16,017 bases of DNA, from positions 1-16,017 of the forward strand of contig JAPOYQ010000005.1 of assembly GCA_026706505.1 (NCBI GenBank). The letters run 5' to 3'. The position numbers were made by a program, and so were the translations under genes. Below are positions 1 to 6,691 of the stretch, piece after piece (the stretch's first letter is position 1; the number at the start of each line of letters is the position of its first letter). The notes below the pieces were generated by a model. The model was not told the origin of the DNA, ran no database searches, and saw nothing but the letters and a program-made list of their open reading frames with translations. The stretch is from Gemmatimonadota bacterium (GTDB taxonomy: Bacteria > Latescibacterota > UBA2968 > UBA8231).

Positions 1-64
1 CCGATTGGTCAAAGATGTCGGCCGGATGCGCGCCGATGGACAACAGCCGCAGATTATCGCTCAT
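1..64 (-). CDS. PIG-L family deacetylase, N-terminal fragment cut by window edge
   Basis: Only the first 21 codons lie in the window. They start at ATG 64-62 behind a good ribosome site (AAAGGA about 7 bases upstream). The peptide contains IGAHPADIFDQS, which matches the N-terminal metal-site signature of the PIG-L/LmbE fold (usually AHPDD plus a following acidic residue). The second Asp of AHPDD reads as A-D here, a variant I would expect in a divergent branch. The family hydrolyses N-acetyl groups on GlcNAc-containing substrates with zinc. The gene follows the sulfite-oxidase-family gene by 29 bp on the same strand, so the two are probably cotranscribed. The substrate cannot be inferred from this fragment. 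Confidence 0.7.
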   Translation of the reverse strand, partial: MSDNLRLLSIGAHPADIFDQS

Positions 65-93
65 GTTTGTTTCCTTTCGCGTTTTGTTCGCAC

Positions 94-1374
94 TCACGCC
101 GAGACCGCGATTGGCACTCGGTGAATGACGTTGCCGAGGTAGCCTTTGGGGTTCCAAGGCTGGCGGAAAGGCTGGGCGTTGCCCGCATCGTCAAACGCCC
201 GCGCCCAGATTTCGTAGTAGCCCTTGCTCGCAAAGGTTAGCTCGGTGGACCAACCATACCAAGCGTATTTATTGGCTGGCGGAGTTAATTGGGCCTCTTG
301 CCATTGGACGCCGAGGTCGGTGGAGACGAGCACCTTAGCCACATCGCGTTCGCCGGCCCAAGCGTGTCCGCCAGCGCTGAGTGGAACGCCCGCTTGGACG
401 GTTGCGTTGGCTTGCGGCGCAGTGATGAGCGACTTGACGACCCACGAGGTGGCAATGATCATGTCGGCTTCCGGCGGCGGTTCCCCCGGTTCCACCGGAT
501 AGGCTGGAACGCGGTAGGAATAGCCGGTCATTTTATCGGAATCGTGGACGGTGTCGCGCACCCAGATGCGGTTGAGCCACTTCTGCATGGATCTGCCGAT
601 CCAACCTGGAACGAGCAAGCGCGCTGGGAATCCGTGGGCCGCCGGCAGTGGCTCGCCGTTCATTTTGAGCGCGATTAACGTGTGCTCGTCCATGGCTTTC
701 TCGATGGGAATGCCCCGCGAAAACGGAGGATCGTCCTCGCCGTAGTTGGCGAGGTACACGGCCTTCTCGGTTGCTTCGGCCGCTTGCAACACATCGCGCA
801 AGCGCACGCCCGTCCACTCGCTACAGGCGACTGCTCCGCGAATCCACTGCGTACCGCCCACACTGGGAGCGAATGCGCTTCGACCATTCCCGGCGCATTC
901 TAATACCACCTTCAAGGTGACTTGCGGCAGGCTGTGCAAATCGTCCAGTGAGAAGGCGCGTTGATTGCGGACCTCGCCGTCAACGGTCAGGCTCCAGCCT
1001 TGGGCATCACGGCGCAGGGCGCGCTCGGGGATGCTGCCGTTGTTGCGCACGAAATGGCGCGCAGTCGGCGTGACGGCCGCGGCGAGCAGATGCGGAGGAA
1101 ACTCGCCGTTGAAGGGGTGTTGCGAGTGGACGATCATGTCTGGCTTGGGCAGCCCAATCACGGTTGGGTCAATCCCATTGGTCGCTGGCTGAACGGGTCC
1201 CTCGCTACAGCTTGGGGCAGCGAAACAGACGCCTAGAACTGCTAGCCCTGCTCCCTTGCCTACGGTCGCTAGGAAGTGCCGCCGCGAGGTGATTCGGTCC
1301 AAGTGCGCCAATTCGTCCGCACGCGTCCCGTTTTCCGCTAGCGGATAGCTTTGTCCGCGATTCGATTCAGGCAT
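94..1374 (-). CDS. Tat-exported sulfite-oxidase-family molybdopterin oxidoreductase
   Basis: A 426-residue periplasmic molybdoenzyme of the sulfite oxidase fold. A Tat signal is visible: S-R-R-H-F-L at residues 30-35, followed by a hydrophobic stretch to about 53. A cysteine at 56 (APSC) is a poor lipobox. The molybdopterin domain spans about 100-280. Cys160 in LECAGNGRS is the expected Mo-thiolate ligand, and TQWIRGAVACSEWTGVRL (175-192) and PARLLVPGWIG (250-260) are family blocks. The dimerization domain spans about 305-426 and ends in WNPKGYLGNVIHRV. There is no heme b5 or cytochrome c domain, so a separate electron acceptor is needed. A GGAG lies 9-10 bases before the ATG. It sits 27 bp downstream of endonuclease III. 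Sulfite dehydrogenase is the likeliest activity, but the family also includes SoxC-like and other enzymes. Confidence 0.88.
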   Translation of the reverse strand: MPESNRGQSYPLAENGTRADELAHLDRITSRRHFLATVGKGAGLAVLGVCFAAPSCSEGPVQPATNGIDPTVIGLPKPDMIVHSQHPFNGEFPPHLLAAAVTPTARHFVRNNGSIPERALRRDAQGWSLTVDGEVRNQRAFSLDDLHSLPQVTLKVVLECAGNGRSAFAPSVGGTQWIRGAVACSEWTGVRLRDVLQAAEATEKAVYLANYGEDDPPFSRGIPIEKAMDEHTLIALKMNGEPLPAAHGFPARLLVPGWIGRSMQKWLNRIWVRDTVHDSDKMTGYSYRVPAYPVEPGEPPPEADMIIATSWVVKSLITAPQANATVQAGVPLSAGGHAWAGERDVAKVLVSTDLGVQWQEAQLTPPANKYAWYGWSTELTFASKGYYEIWARAFDDAGNAQPFRQPWNPKGYLGNVIHRVPIAVSA

Positions 1375-1401
1375 AGATGATTTCTCCAGTCTATGGCGTC
1401 C

Positions 1402-2040
1402 TCACTTGAACAAGCTCTTGCGGCCTATCCTACTGCACAAAAGGCACTCGGCCGGCTGGTGCCCGCGCGCTGGGCAGTGCTCGCGGCCAAAGTAGATGAT
1501 TTGCAGGTGCAGGTCGTTCCAGCGCTCCTGGGGGAAAAGGCGCTTGCAGTCCCGTTCCGTTTGCTTAACGTTCTTGCCGTTGGATAGCCCCCAGCGGTAG
1601 ATCAGCCGATGGATGTGGGTATCCACGGGAAAGGTGGGCACGCCGAAGTTCTGCGCGAGCACGACTTGCGCGGTTTTGTGCCCCACTCCAGGCAGGCGTT
1701 CGAGCGCGGCCAGATCGGGCGGGACTTGGCCGCCGTGTTCGGCGAGCAGGATTTGCGACAGCTCCCAGATGGCCTTGGACTTGCGCGGGGCTAGTCCGCA
1801 AGGGCGGATGATCTGCTCGATCTCTGCCACGGCTAGTTCGACCATGCGCTCGGGCCGGTCGGCGCGGGCAAAGAGCGCGGGCGTTACTTGGTTGACGCGC
1901 ACATCCGTGCACTGCGCCGAAAGCAACACGGCAATCAGATGCGTGTAGGGGTCGCGACGCTTGAGCGGGACTGAGGGATTGGGATAGAGCCGCTGGAGTA
2001 CGTCGAGGACGATCTGAACTTTGGCCGTGGTTGTTAGCAA
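1402..2040 (-). CDS. nth: Endonuclease III (DNA glycosylase/AP lyase), variant Fe-S site
   Basis: Base-excision repair glycosylase/AP lyase for oxidized pyrimidines. I place the start at TTG 2040-2038 because an AGGAGGT sits 4 bases upstream and the 212-residue product matches the usual length (E. coli 211). An earlier in-frame TTG at 2088 lies inside a hairpin repeat and would add 16 unrelated residues. The helix-hairpin-helix LPGVGHKTA is at 116-124, with catalytic Lys122. Catalytic Asp140 is in FPVDTHIHR. The C-terminal cluster region has Cys189, Cys199 and Cys202 (C-x9-C-x2-C) and then SRIGRKSLFK to the end, so the fourth cysteine of the normal C-x6-C-x2-C-x5-C is absent. The 4Fe-4S cluster may be missing or altered. 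The sulfite-oxidase-family gene follows after 27 bp. Confidence 0.93.
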   Translation of the reverse strand: MLTTTAKVQIVLDVLQRLYPNPSVPLKRRDPYTHLIAVLLSAQCTDVRVNQVTPALFARADRPERMVELAVAEIEQIIRPCGLAPRKSKAIWELSQILLAEHGGQVPPDLAALERLPGVGHKTAQVVLAQNFGVPTFPVDTHIHRLIYRWGLSNGKNVKQTERDCKRLFPQERWNDLHLQIIYFGREHCPARGHQPAECLLCSRIGRKSLFK

Positions 2041-2050
2041 CCTACCTCCT
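2041..2050 (-). promoter_or_regulatory. Shine-Dalgarno that decides the nth start
   Basis: On the minus strand this reads AGGAGGTAGG directly before TTG at 2040-2038. It is a near-perfect ribosome site for a non-ATG start and places translation downstream of the hairpin repeat at 2074-2101. The 4-base gap between AGGAGG and TTG is slightly short but acceptable. Confidence 0.65.
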
Positions 2051-2073
2051 ACGTGGGTGTTTTTGCTTTGGAG

Positions 2074-2101
2074 ATAGGGCAACCACAAGGGTTGCCCCTA
2101 C
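2074..2101. repeat. Short hairpin repeat (GGGCAACC/GGTTGCCC)
   Basis: Perfect 8-bp arms GGGCAACC (2077-2084) and GGTTGCCC (2090-2097) around a 5-base loop. With a one-base bulge the pairing extends outward to TAG/CTA. No T-tract follows on either strand, so it is a poor intrinsic terminator, though it lies between the DUF2961 stop and the nth start. From memory, hairpins of this form are dispersed in many copies in several uncultured and filamentous bacterial lineages. Whether it is repeated in this genome cannot be judged from the window. Confidence 0.6.
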
Positions 2102-2123
2102 AAGAGGCAAAAGAACGCGTCTG

Positions 2124-3254
2124 CTAGGACGATTCTTTGGCCGCCCATTGCGTTTTCATCTGCTCCATTTCCGCGTTGGGGCGGATTTTCCTACTGGTGA
2201 TTTGATTCTCTGGATCGTACAGCCACTGGCCTTGGTCGTCGCGCAGGACGGGCAGGCGCTGGGCGACGGTGGGGGGGTCGGCCACGCGGGTGGGTTCGGC
2301 TGCGTACCAGTAGGCGACGCTGCTCATCTCGTTGCAGAGGTGGTTGCCGTGGCCGTGTTCGATGGTGGCCTTGATTTCCCGCTGGAAGTGAATCGGGTTT
2401 TCGAGGTGGTGGACGTACGAAGTTTGGTAGCCGTTGGTGTTGTTTTCATGGATGGAGGAGCCGTTGCGCAAAAAGGCGTTGTCCTGCATGCCCCACGCCT
2501 GGTTGAGATAATCTTCGCTGCCGGTGCCGTGCAACTCGGGGGGCCACTTGTAGCCATCGACCCAGATCATGTCGTCGCCTTCGCCCCACCAAGTGCCCTG
2601 GAAGTTGGTGACGCTGATATTGCAGCCGATGTAGTGACCGCGGCCTAGGGTCTCCAAGATGACGTAGTTGTTGTCCCATGCCATTTGTTCCTTGTTGACG
2701 ATGTTGGCTTCCGGCGAGTTGACGCGGATTTCGTGGCCCCAGCCGCCGAAGGGATTTTCGCGGCGGAACTCCGCGTGGAAATACCCGGCCTCGCTCGGCA
2801 CGTTGCCGGTCTCGTAATCGACGTAGAAGTACTGGCGGTGCCGTTCGCTGCTTTCGTTGACCAGCTCGACGACTGCCCGCTGGCGGAAGGGCATTTGCGC
2901 GTACGCGTTGAGGGCGCAGCCAGTGTTAAAAACATTGTTGCTGCGCGTCGAGGCGGAAAAGAGCAGGGATTGGTAGGAGTTGACGATACCGTGGCCGAGG
3001 CCGAAGAAATCGCCCAAAGGACACACCACGCTGGGACTATCCGCGTCGTCCCAAGTGATCTTGAGCAAGCACTCGCGGTAGTGGTTGGATTGGGTCAGCC
3101 ACAGGTGGGTGATGCGGCCAGGGCCTTTGATGTCGGCGAGGACTGCGCTCTCACCGGGTTCGATCCACCAAGCGTCGCTGTTGCGGCCGGTTTCTTCCCA
3201 AGACGAGGCGCGTCCGGTCTGGGCACTGCGGAGATGGGCGAGTTGGTCGAGCAT
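2124..3254 (-). CDS. DUF2961 / GH172-like glycoside hydrolase
   Basis: A 376-residue protein of the DUF2961 family. Characterized members form glycoside hydrolase family GH172 (difructose dianhydride I synthase/hydrolase and D-arabinofuranosidases). Family signatures are GEGDDMIWVDG (224-234, Glu225), HGTGSEDY (242-249, Glu247) and SSVAYWY (311-317). The two glutamates fit the catalytic acid/base and nucleophile pair of GH172, whose spacing is about 21 residues. I see no signal peptide or membrane segment, so it should be cytoplasmic. I chose ATG 3254 because the longer frame would run into the upstream gene and a GAAAGGA lies about 8 bases before this ATG. The gene begins 13 bp after the enolase-superfamily gene, so it is the third gene of the operon. 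The substrate, probably a furanoside, is inferred. Confidence 0.85.
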   Translation of the reverse strand: MLDQLAHLRSAQTGRASSWEETGRNSDAWWIEPGESAVLADIKGPGRITHLWLTQSNHYRECLLKITWDDADSPSVVCPLGDFFGLGHGIVNSYQSLLFSASTRSNNVFNTGCALNAYAQMPFRQRAVVELVNESSERHRQYFYVDYETGNVPSEAGYFHAEFRRENPFGGWGHEIRVNSPEANIVNKEQMAWDNNYVILETLGRGHYIGCNISVTNFQGTWWGEGDDMIWVDGYKWPPELHGTGSEDYLNQAWGMQDNAFLRNGSSIHENNTNGYQTSYVHHLENPIHFQREIKATIEHGHGNHLCNEMSSVAYWYAAEPTRVADPPTVAQRLPVLRDDQGQWLYDPENQITSRKIRPNAEMEQMKTQWAAKESS

Positions 3255-3267
3255 GAAGCGTTCCTTT

Positions 3268-4482
3268 CTAAGCCTTGAGTTTACCTTCTTTTTGCACCTG
3301 TTCGTAAATCCGAGCGAATTCTTCCGAGCCGTCATCGTTCCAGACCTCGCTGCGCACGCCGCGCACATTGCCCTCGACAAATCCGGTCAGCCGCTCGACC
3401 GACGGGATGCTCGGGGTGTAGTACGTGGTGCCGCCGGGCAGGTGCAAGACGCCGACGTGACGCGGCAGTTCGCTCTTGGCCCGCGCAGCTAGCTCTGTCA
3501 ATATGCGCTCATCGACTTCCACGCCTAGCCCCGGCCCCTCGGGCACTGGCGTACTGCCTTCACTCACTTCGAGACGGCCCCCGGTCACATCCTCCGCGTA
3601 CTGGTCGTCTAAGTTGGTCGAATGCGAGACATTGGGAATGACCGCGCCCAAGTGCATGGCCATGGCTTTGCACAGGGTGCCGCCGGTGAGCTGGACCACG
3701 GTCGAAAGGCCGGCGGCTGCCGCAGCTAAGCCCCGGCGGATGGATGGGCCAAGGCCCATTTCGCCGATCATGTAGAGGTCGGCTACATCCCGCTGAATCT
3801 CCGGGCCGCCCCCGAGCTGCGGCACGTGCATCAAAAGCGGCAGGGAGGTCTTGGAGCGCAACAGACGCCAGCCCTCAATGTCGTAGGGATAGAGCGGATC
3901 TTCCAAGAAGCCGACGACCGGAAATTTTTCCAACTCATCGACGATGCGCAGCACGGCCGTAGCGGGCCGATTGTGGTTGAAGTCCCAGTGGACCTTAAAG
4001 CCAGTCGGCGCGACTTCTTGGGCGGCGCGCGTCTGTTCGATCACGTCGTGCTGTTCGGCCGAGTGCATCTTGAAGATGGTGTAGCCCTCTTGGGCGGCGC
4101 GCTGGATTTCGCTGGCAAAGTCCTCGGGGGCCGCGGGCCGGGTCCACGCCGCTACGGGCACGCGGTCGCGCACCTTTTGGCCGAACAGTTTGTAGGCCGG
4201 CTCTTCGATGGCCTTGCCCATGGCGTCGTACAGCGCGCCCATCAGGCCGGTGCTGAGCGCGCCAGCGACGTAGTTGAACGGAGATTGGTCGATCATGCCC
4301 GAGATTTGCCCTTCGGAGAGCGAGGTGTGACCGCGCTCGTCGCCGTAGCCGACGACGCCGTTGTCGAGGGTTACGCGGAAGACGGTCTGGGTGTCGATGC
4401 CGGAGAAGCGGACCTCGTGGCCTTGGTAGCGGTCGCAGAGGCGCGGATTGATGTGGAAGAATTCGACGTTGGTGATTTTCAT
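3268..4482 (-). CDS. Mandelate racemase/muconate lactonizing enzyme family (enolase superfamily)
   Basis: A 404-residue enolase-superfamily protein, probably an acid-sugar dehydratase or epimerase using Mg2+. The N-terminal capping domain spans about 1-110. The barrel shows YTIFKMH (Lys138), HWDFNH (Asp167, first metal ligand) and FLEDPL (Glu194, second ligand). The C-terminal part has the family PGLGVEVDE block (317-325). Two departures stand out: the usual K-x-K base motif reads K-M-H (138-140), and the strand expected to carry the third acidic metal ligand reads LPLLMHVPQLGGG (214-226) with no acid. It could therefore be a divergent dehydratase or use a different base. The ATG at 4482 has a weak GAGAGA site. 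It lies 33 bp after the FAD oxidase stop and 13 bp before the DUF2961 start. Confidence 0.85.
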   Translation of the reverse strand: MKITNVEFFHINPRLCDRYQGHEVRFSGIDTQTVFRVTLDNGVVGYGDERGHTSLSEGQISGMIDQSPFNYVAGALSTGLMGALYDAMGKAIEEPAYKLFGQKVRDRVPVAAWTRPAAPEDFASEIQRAAQEGYTIFKMHSAEQHDVIEQTRAAQEVAPTGFKVHWDFNHNRPATAVLRIVDELEKFPVVGFLEDPLYPYDIEGWRLLRSKTSLPLLMHVPQLGGGPEIQRDVADLYMIGEMGLGPSIRRGLAAAAAGLSTVVQLTGGTLCKAMAMHLGAVIPNVSHSTNLDDQYAEDVTGGRLEVSEGSTPVPEGPGLGVEVDERILTELAARAKSELPRHVGVLHLPGGTTYYTPSIPSVERLTGFVEGNVRGVRSEVWNDDGSEEFARIYEQVQKEGKLKA

Positions 4483-4515
4483 GGCGATCTCTCTACGTTG
4501 AGGGGAATGGTGGCT

Positions 4516-5898
4516 TTAGACGCGCAGGATTTTGCCGGGGTTCATCAGGTTATCTGGGTCGAGTGCTTTTTTGATGCGGCGCATGACCTCGACGCCTGGG
4601 CCGCACTCGGCTTCGAGCGCGTCGATCTTGCCCAGGCCGATGCCGTGTTCGCCGGTACAGGTTCCCCCGGCTTGGAGTGCCCATTCGACGATTTGCTCGC
4701 CTAGCCGCTGGACCTGCGCTAGTTCTGCGGCGTTACCCGGTTCGATGAGGCAGACGACGTGGAAGTTGCCGTCGCCGACGTGGCCGAAGAGCGGCGCGGG
4801 AAAGTCGAGGTCGGCCAGCGCAGTTCTCGTCTGGTGGATGCAGCGGGCGAGGGACGTAATGGGCACGCAGACATCGGTTACGTAGCCGACTGAGCCGGGG
4901 CGGAGCGCACGCGAGGCGTAATAGGCATCGTAGCGCGCCTGCCACAAGCGGTCGCGCTCGCCCTCGGCCGTGGCCCAGCGGAAGGGGCCGCCGCCTCGCC
5001 GGGCTATGTACTCGCCGGCGGTTTCAGCTTGTTCGACGACTCCTTTTTCCGTGCCGTGGAATTCAAAAAAGAGCGTTGGTGCCACTTCGTAGTCGAGGCC
5101 CGCGTATTGGTTGCAGGCCCGCATTTGCACTTCGTCGAGCAATTCGAGCCGCGCGACGGGGATTCCCGCGCTCAAGACGTCGATGGCCGCGGCGACGGCG
5201 GTGTCGAGGTCGGCGAAGGGGCAGACGGCTGCGGAGATGGCCGCCGGCAGCTTGGCTAGGCGCAGGGTTACTTCGGTGATAAGGGCTAGGGTGCCTTCGG
5301 TGCCGACGAGCAGGGCGGTCAGGTCGTAGCCCGCCGAGGATTTGCGTGCGCGTCCGCCCGCTTCGACGATGGTGCCGTCGGCGAAAACGGCCTTGAGGCC
5401 CAAGACATTGTCGCGCATGGTGCCATAGCCGACCGCGGCGCTGCCCGAGGCGCGGGTGGCGGCCATACCGCCCAAGGAGGCATCGGCACCGGGATCGACT
5501 GGAAAGTGCAGGCCGGTATCTTGTGCCTTGAGGTGTTCGTTGAGTTGTTGGCGGGTGACGCCGGCTTCGACCGTGGCGTCCATGTCGGCGGCACTGACGC
5601 GGAGGATGCGGTTCATGCGCGAGAGATCGACGCACAGGCCGCCGCGCACGGCGACAATGCCGCCTTCGACGGCCGTGCCGGGGCCAAAGGGCAGGATTGG
5701 CACTGGGTGCGCGGTGCAGATTGGGGCGATTTGGGCTACTTCGTCGATGTTGTGGGGAAAGGCTACGGCCTGCGGTGGCTGTGGGGCGTGGTACGAGGCG
5801 TCGGCGGCGTGGGCGCGGCGGATCTCAGAGGTCTCATTCAGGCGCGGGCCGAGGAGAGTGGTCAGTGCCGACAGGGCTTGAGGGTGTATGGGATTCAT
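4516..5898 (-). CDS. FAD-linked oxidase, D-lactate dehydrogenase/glycolate oxidase type
   Basis: A 460-residue flavoprotein of the D-lactate dehydrogenase (cytochrome)/GlcD type, oxidizing a D-2-hydroxyacid to a 2-oxoacid. The PP-loop FAD domain is at about 40-215, with FGPGTAVEGG (71-80) and PGADASLGGMAATRASG (136-152). The FAD-oxidase C domain is at about 220-458, with the substrate and metal motifs FGHVGDGNFHV (371-381) and GEHGIGLGK (416-424), and it ends in DNLMNPGKIL. It is full length for the single-chain family, with no Fe-S (GlpC-like) extension. ATG 5898 lacks a clear Shine-Dalgarno, but the protein aligns from here. It is the first gene after the promoter at 5951-5980, so it heads the operon with the enolase-superfamily and DUF2961 genes. 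Lactate, glycolate or a sugar-derived hydroxyacid are all possible substrates. Confidence 0.92.
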   Translation of the reverse strand: MNPIHPQALSALTTLLGPRLNETSEIRRAHAADASYHAPQPPQAVAFPHNIDEVAQIAPICTAHPVPILPFGPGTAVEGGIVAVRGGLCVDLSRMNRILRVSAADMDATVEAGVTRQQLNEHLKAQDTGLHFPVDPGADASLGGMAATRASGSAAVGYGTMRDNVLGLKAVFADGTIVEAGGRARKSSAGYDLTALLVGTEGTLALITEVTLRLAKLPAAISAAVCPFADLDTAVAAAIDVLSAGIPVARLELLDEVQMRACNQYAGLDYEVAPTLFFEFHGTEKGVVEQAETAGEYIARRGGGPFRWATAEGERDRLWQARYDAYYASRALRPGSVGYVTDVCVPITSLARCIHQTRTALADLDFPAPLFGHVGDGNFHVVCLIEPGNAAELAQVQRLGEQIVEWALQAGGTCTGEHGIGLGKIDALEAECGPGVEVMRRIKKALDPDNLMNPGKILRV

Positions 5899-5950
5899 GG
5901 GCGGGTAATATGCCCAACGGCTGGAGGGCCGTCAAAATTAAGACGCGCCG

Positions 5951-5980
5951 ATTATAGGGCAGAGGAATAGCTCTTGACAA
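5951..5980 (-). promoter_or_regulatory. Sigma70-type promoter for the FAD oxidase operon
   Basis: On the minus strand, -35 TTGTCA (5980-5975, 5 of 6 consensus) and a perfect -10 TATAAT (5956-5951) are separated by 18 bp. Transcription would start near 5943, about 45 bases before the ATG at 5898. The -35 box overlaps a plus-strand TTGACA (5974-5979), and the palindrome at 5983-6001 lies just upstream, so this promoter is probably affected by the toxin-antitoxin operator. Confidence 0.65.
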
Positions 5981-5982
5981 GG

Positions 5983-6001
5983 TGTTCGCTATTTGCGAAC
6001 A
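5983..6001. promoter_or_regulatory. Palindromic operator of the toxin-antitoxin pair
   Basis: Perfect inverted repeat TGTTCGC (5983-5989) and GCGAACA (5995-6001) around TATTT. It sits 27 bp upstream of the toxin ATG, right after a consensus -35 TTGACA on the plus strand (5974-5979), and covers the region where the -10 would be; no good -10 is visible (GAACAT at 17 bp, CATGAT at 20 bp). Position and symmetry fit autorepression by the XRE antitoxin, as is usual in RelE/HigB-type modules. Binding is inferred. Confidence 0.6.
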
Positions 6002-6027
6002 TGATCGATATGAATGCGGGGAAAGGT

Positions 6028-6285
6028 ATGACGATTGAATGGGTGCCTAAGGCGATCAGAGATATGCGCCGCCTCGCTGCACAGGATCGCGAGAGAATCA
6101 TTGCCAAGGTTGAGCAGTATGCCAGAGATCCGGCCTCTTTGGCCAACCAAGTGATTATACTGACCGGCAGTGAGTATAGGCGTATGAGAGTTGGAGACTA
6201 TCGCGTTATCTTCAGCATTGAATACAACAAGACCACTGTCATGGTGGTCCTGAGAGTTCGGCATAGGAGGGAAGTCTATGGCTGA
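6028..6285 (+). CDS. RelE/ParE-family toxin
   Basis: An 85-residue basic protein with the RelE/ParE fold pattern: W-V-P-K-A-I-R-D helix at the N-terminus, Y50-R-R-M-R-V-G-D-Y-R59, I-F-S-I-E-Y, and the C-terminal HRREVYG. RelE-type members are ribosome-dependent mRNA interferases and ParE-type members target gyrase; sequence alone does not say which. In-frame ATGs at 6001 and 6010 and a TTG at 5974 would add residues outside the family. I prefer ATG 6028 because GGGGAAAGG precedes it and the upstream codons overlap the operator. It overlaps the antitoxin start by 8 bases, so the order is toxin then antitoxin, as in HigBA-like systems. Confidence 0.87.
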   Translation: MTIEWVPKAIRDMRRLAAQDRERIIAKVEQYARDPASLANQVIILTGSEYRRMRVGDYRVIFSIEYNKTTVMVVLRVRHRREVYG

Positions 6286-6616
6286 CACCGGAACCATTAC
6301 CTTGCCCCGGGCGGAATACGATGCCCTGATTGCCCGCAATGAAGAGCTCGAAGACAGGCTAGCTGCTCTTGATTCGGACGACGGCAGTCGCATCCCCCAC
6401 GACGTGGCGCTTGCCATCATGCGCGGTGGGAACCCCGTGGCCGCATTTCGCAATCATCTCGGCATTACGTTGCGCGACCTGTCCAAAAAGACGGGGGTCG
6501 CTGTTAGCTATCTGTCCGAAATCGAGCGCGGACTCAAGCCCGGTTCCGCGGCAACGCTGTCCCGGATCGCCCATGCGCTTGACACGACGATTGATACCTT
6601 GGTGGCCGAGCCTTGA
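6278..6616 (+). CDS. XRE-family antitoxin
   Basis: A 112-residue protein with an XRE/Cro helix-turn-helix at about 54-108 (LGITLRDLSKKTGVAVSYLS, then EIERG and a final LDTTIDTLV). The first 35 residues (ITLPRAEYDALIARNEELED) are charged and heptad-like and may be a dimerization or toxin-binding segment; the start resembles Phd/YefM-type antitoxin N-termini. It begins within the toxin gene (ATGGCTGA overlap), implying translational coupling. As the DNA-binding partner it is the likely repressor at 5983-6001. It could be a HigA-like antitoxin, but I assign no symbol. A T-run at 6652-6659 downstream has no convincing hairpin. Confidence 0.87.
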   Translation: MADTGTITLPRAEYDALIARNEELEDRLAALDSDDGSRIPHDVALAIMRGGNPVAAFRNHLGITLRDLSKKTGVAVSYLSEIERGLKPGSAATLSRIAHALDTTIDTLVAEP

Positions 6617-6691
6617 CCTTCGGTGGGAAGCATAAGGCCCTTGTATTATCGTTTTTTTTCATAGCTCACCTCTAACCGGAGTCTAAACGAA

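Noticed and set aside
2031..3278. Plus-strand frames opposite the DUF2961 gene
   Set aside because: Antisense to a protein with conserved GH172 motifs; valine/alanine-rich shadow translations with no ribosome sites.
3826..4704. Long plus-strand frame (292 codons) opposite the enolase-superfamily and FAD oxidase genes
   Set aside because: It runs antisense to two recognisable genes, crosses their junction, and its translation shows no family motif; long shadows are common in GC-rich DNA.
5063..5635. Arg-rich 190-codon minus-strand frame inside the FAD oxidase gene
   Set aside because: Out-of-frame reading of a confirmed gene; low-complexity Arg/His/Pro composition.
6610..6660. Terminator at the 8-T run after the antitoxin
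   Set aside because: The only nearby stem (CTTC/GAAG) is 4 bp and more than 20 bases from the T-run; also no -35 fits the TATTAT at 6644-6649.
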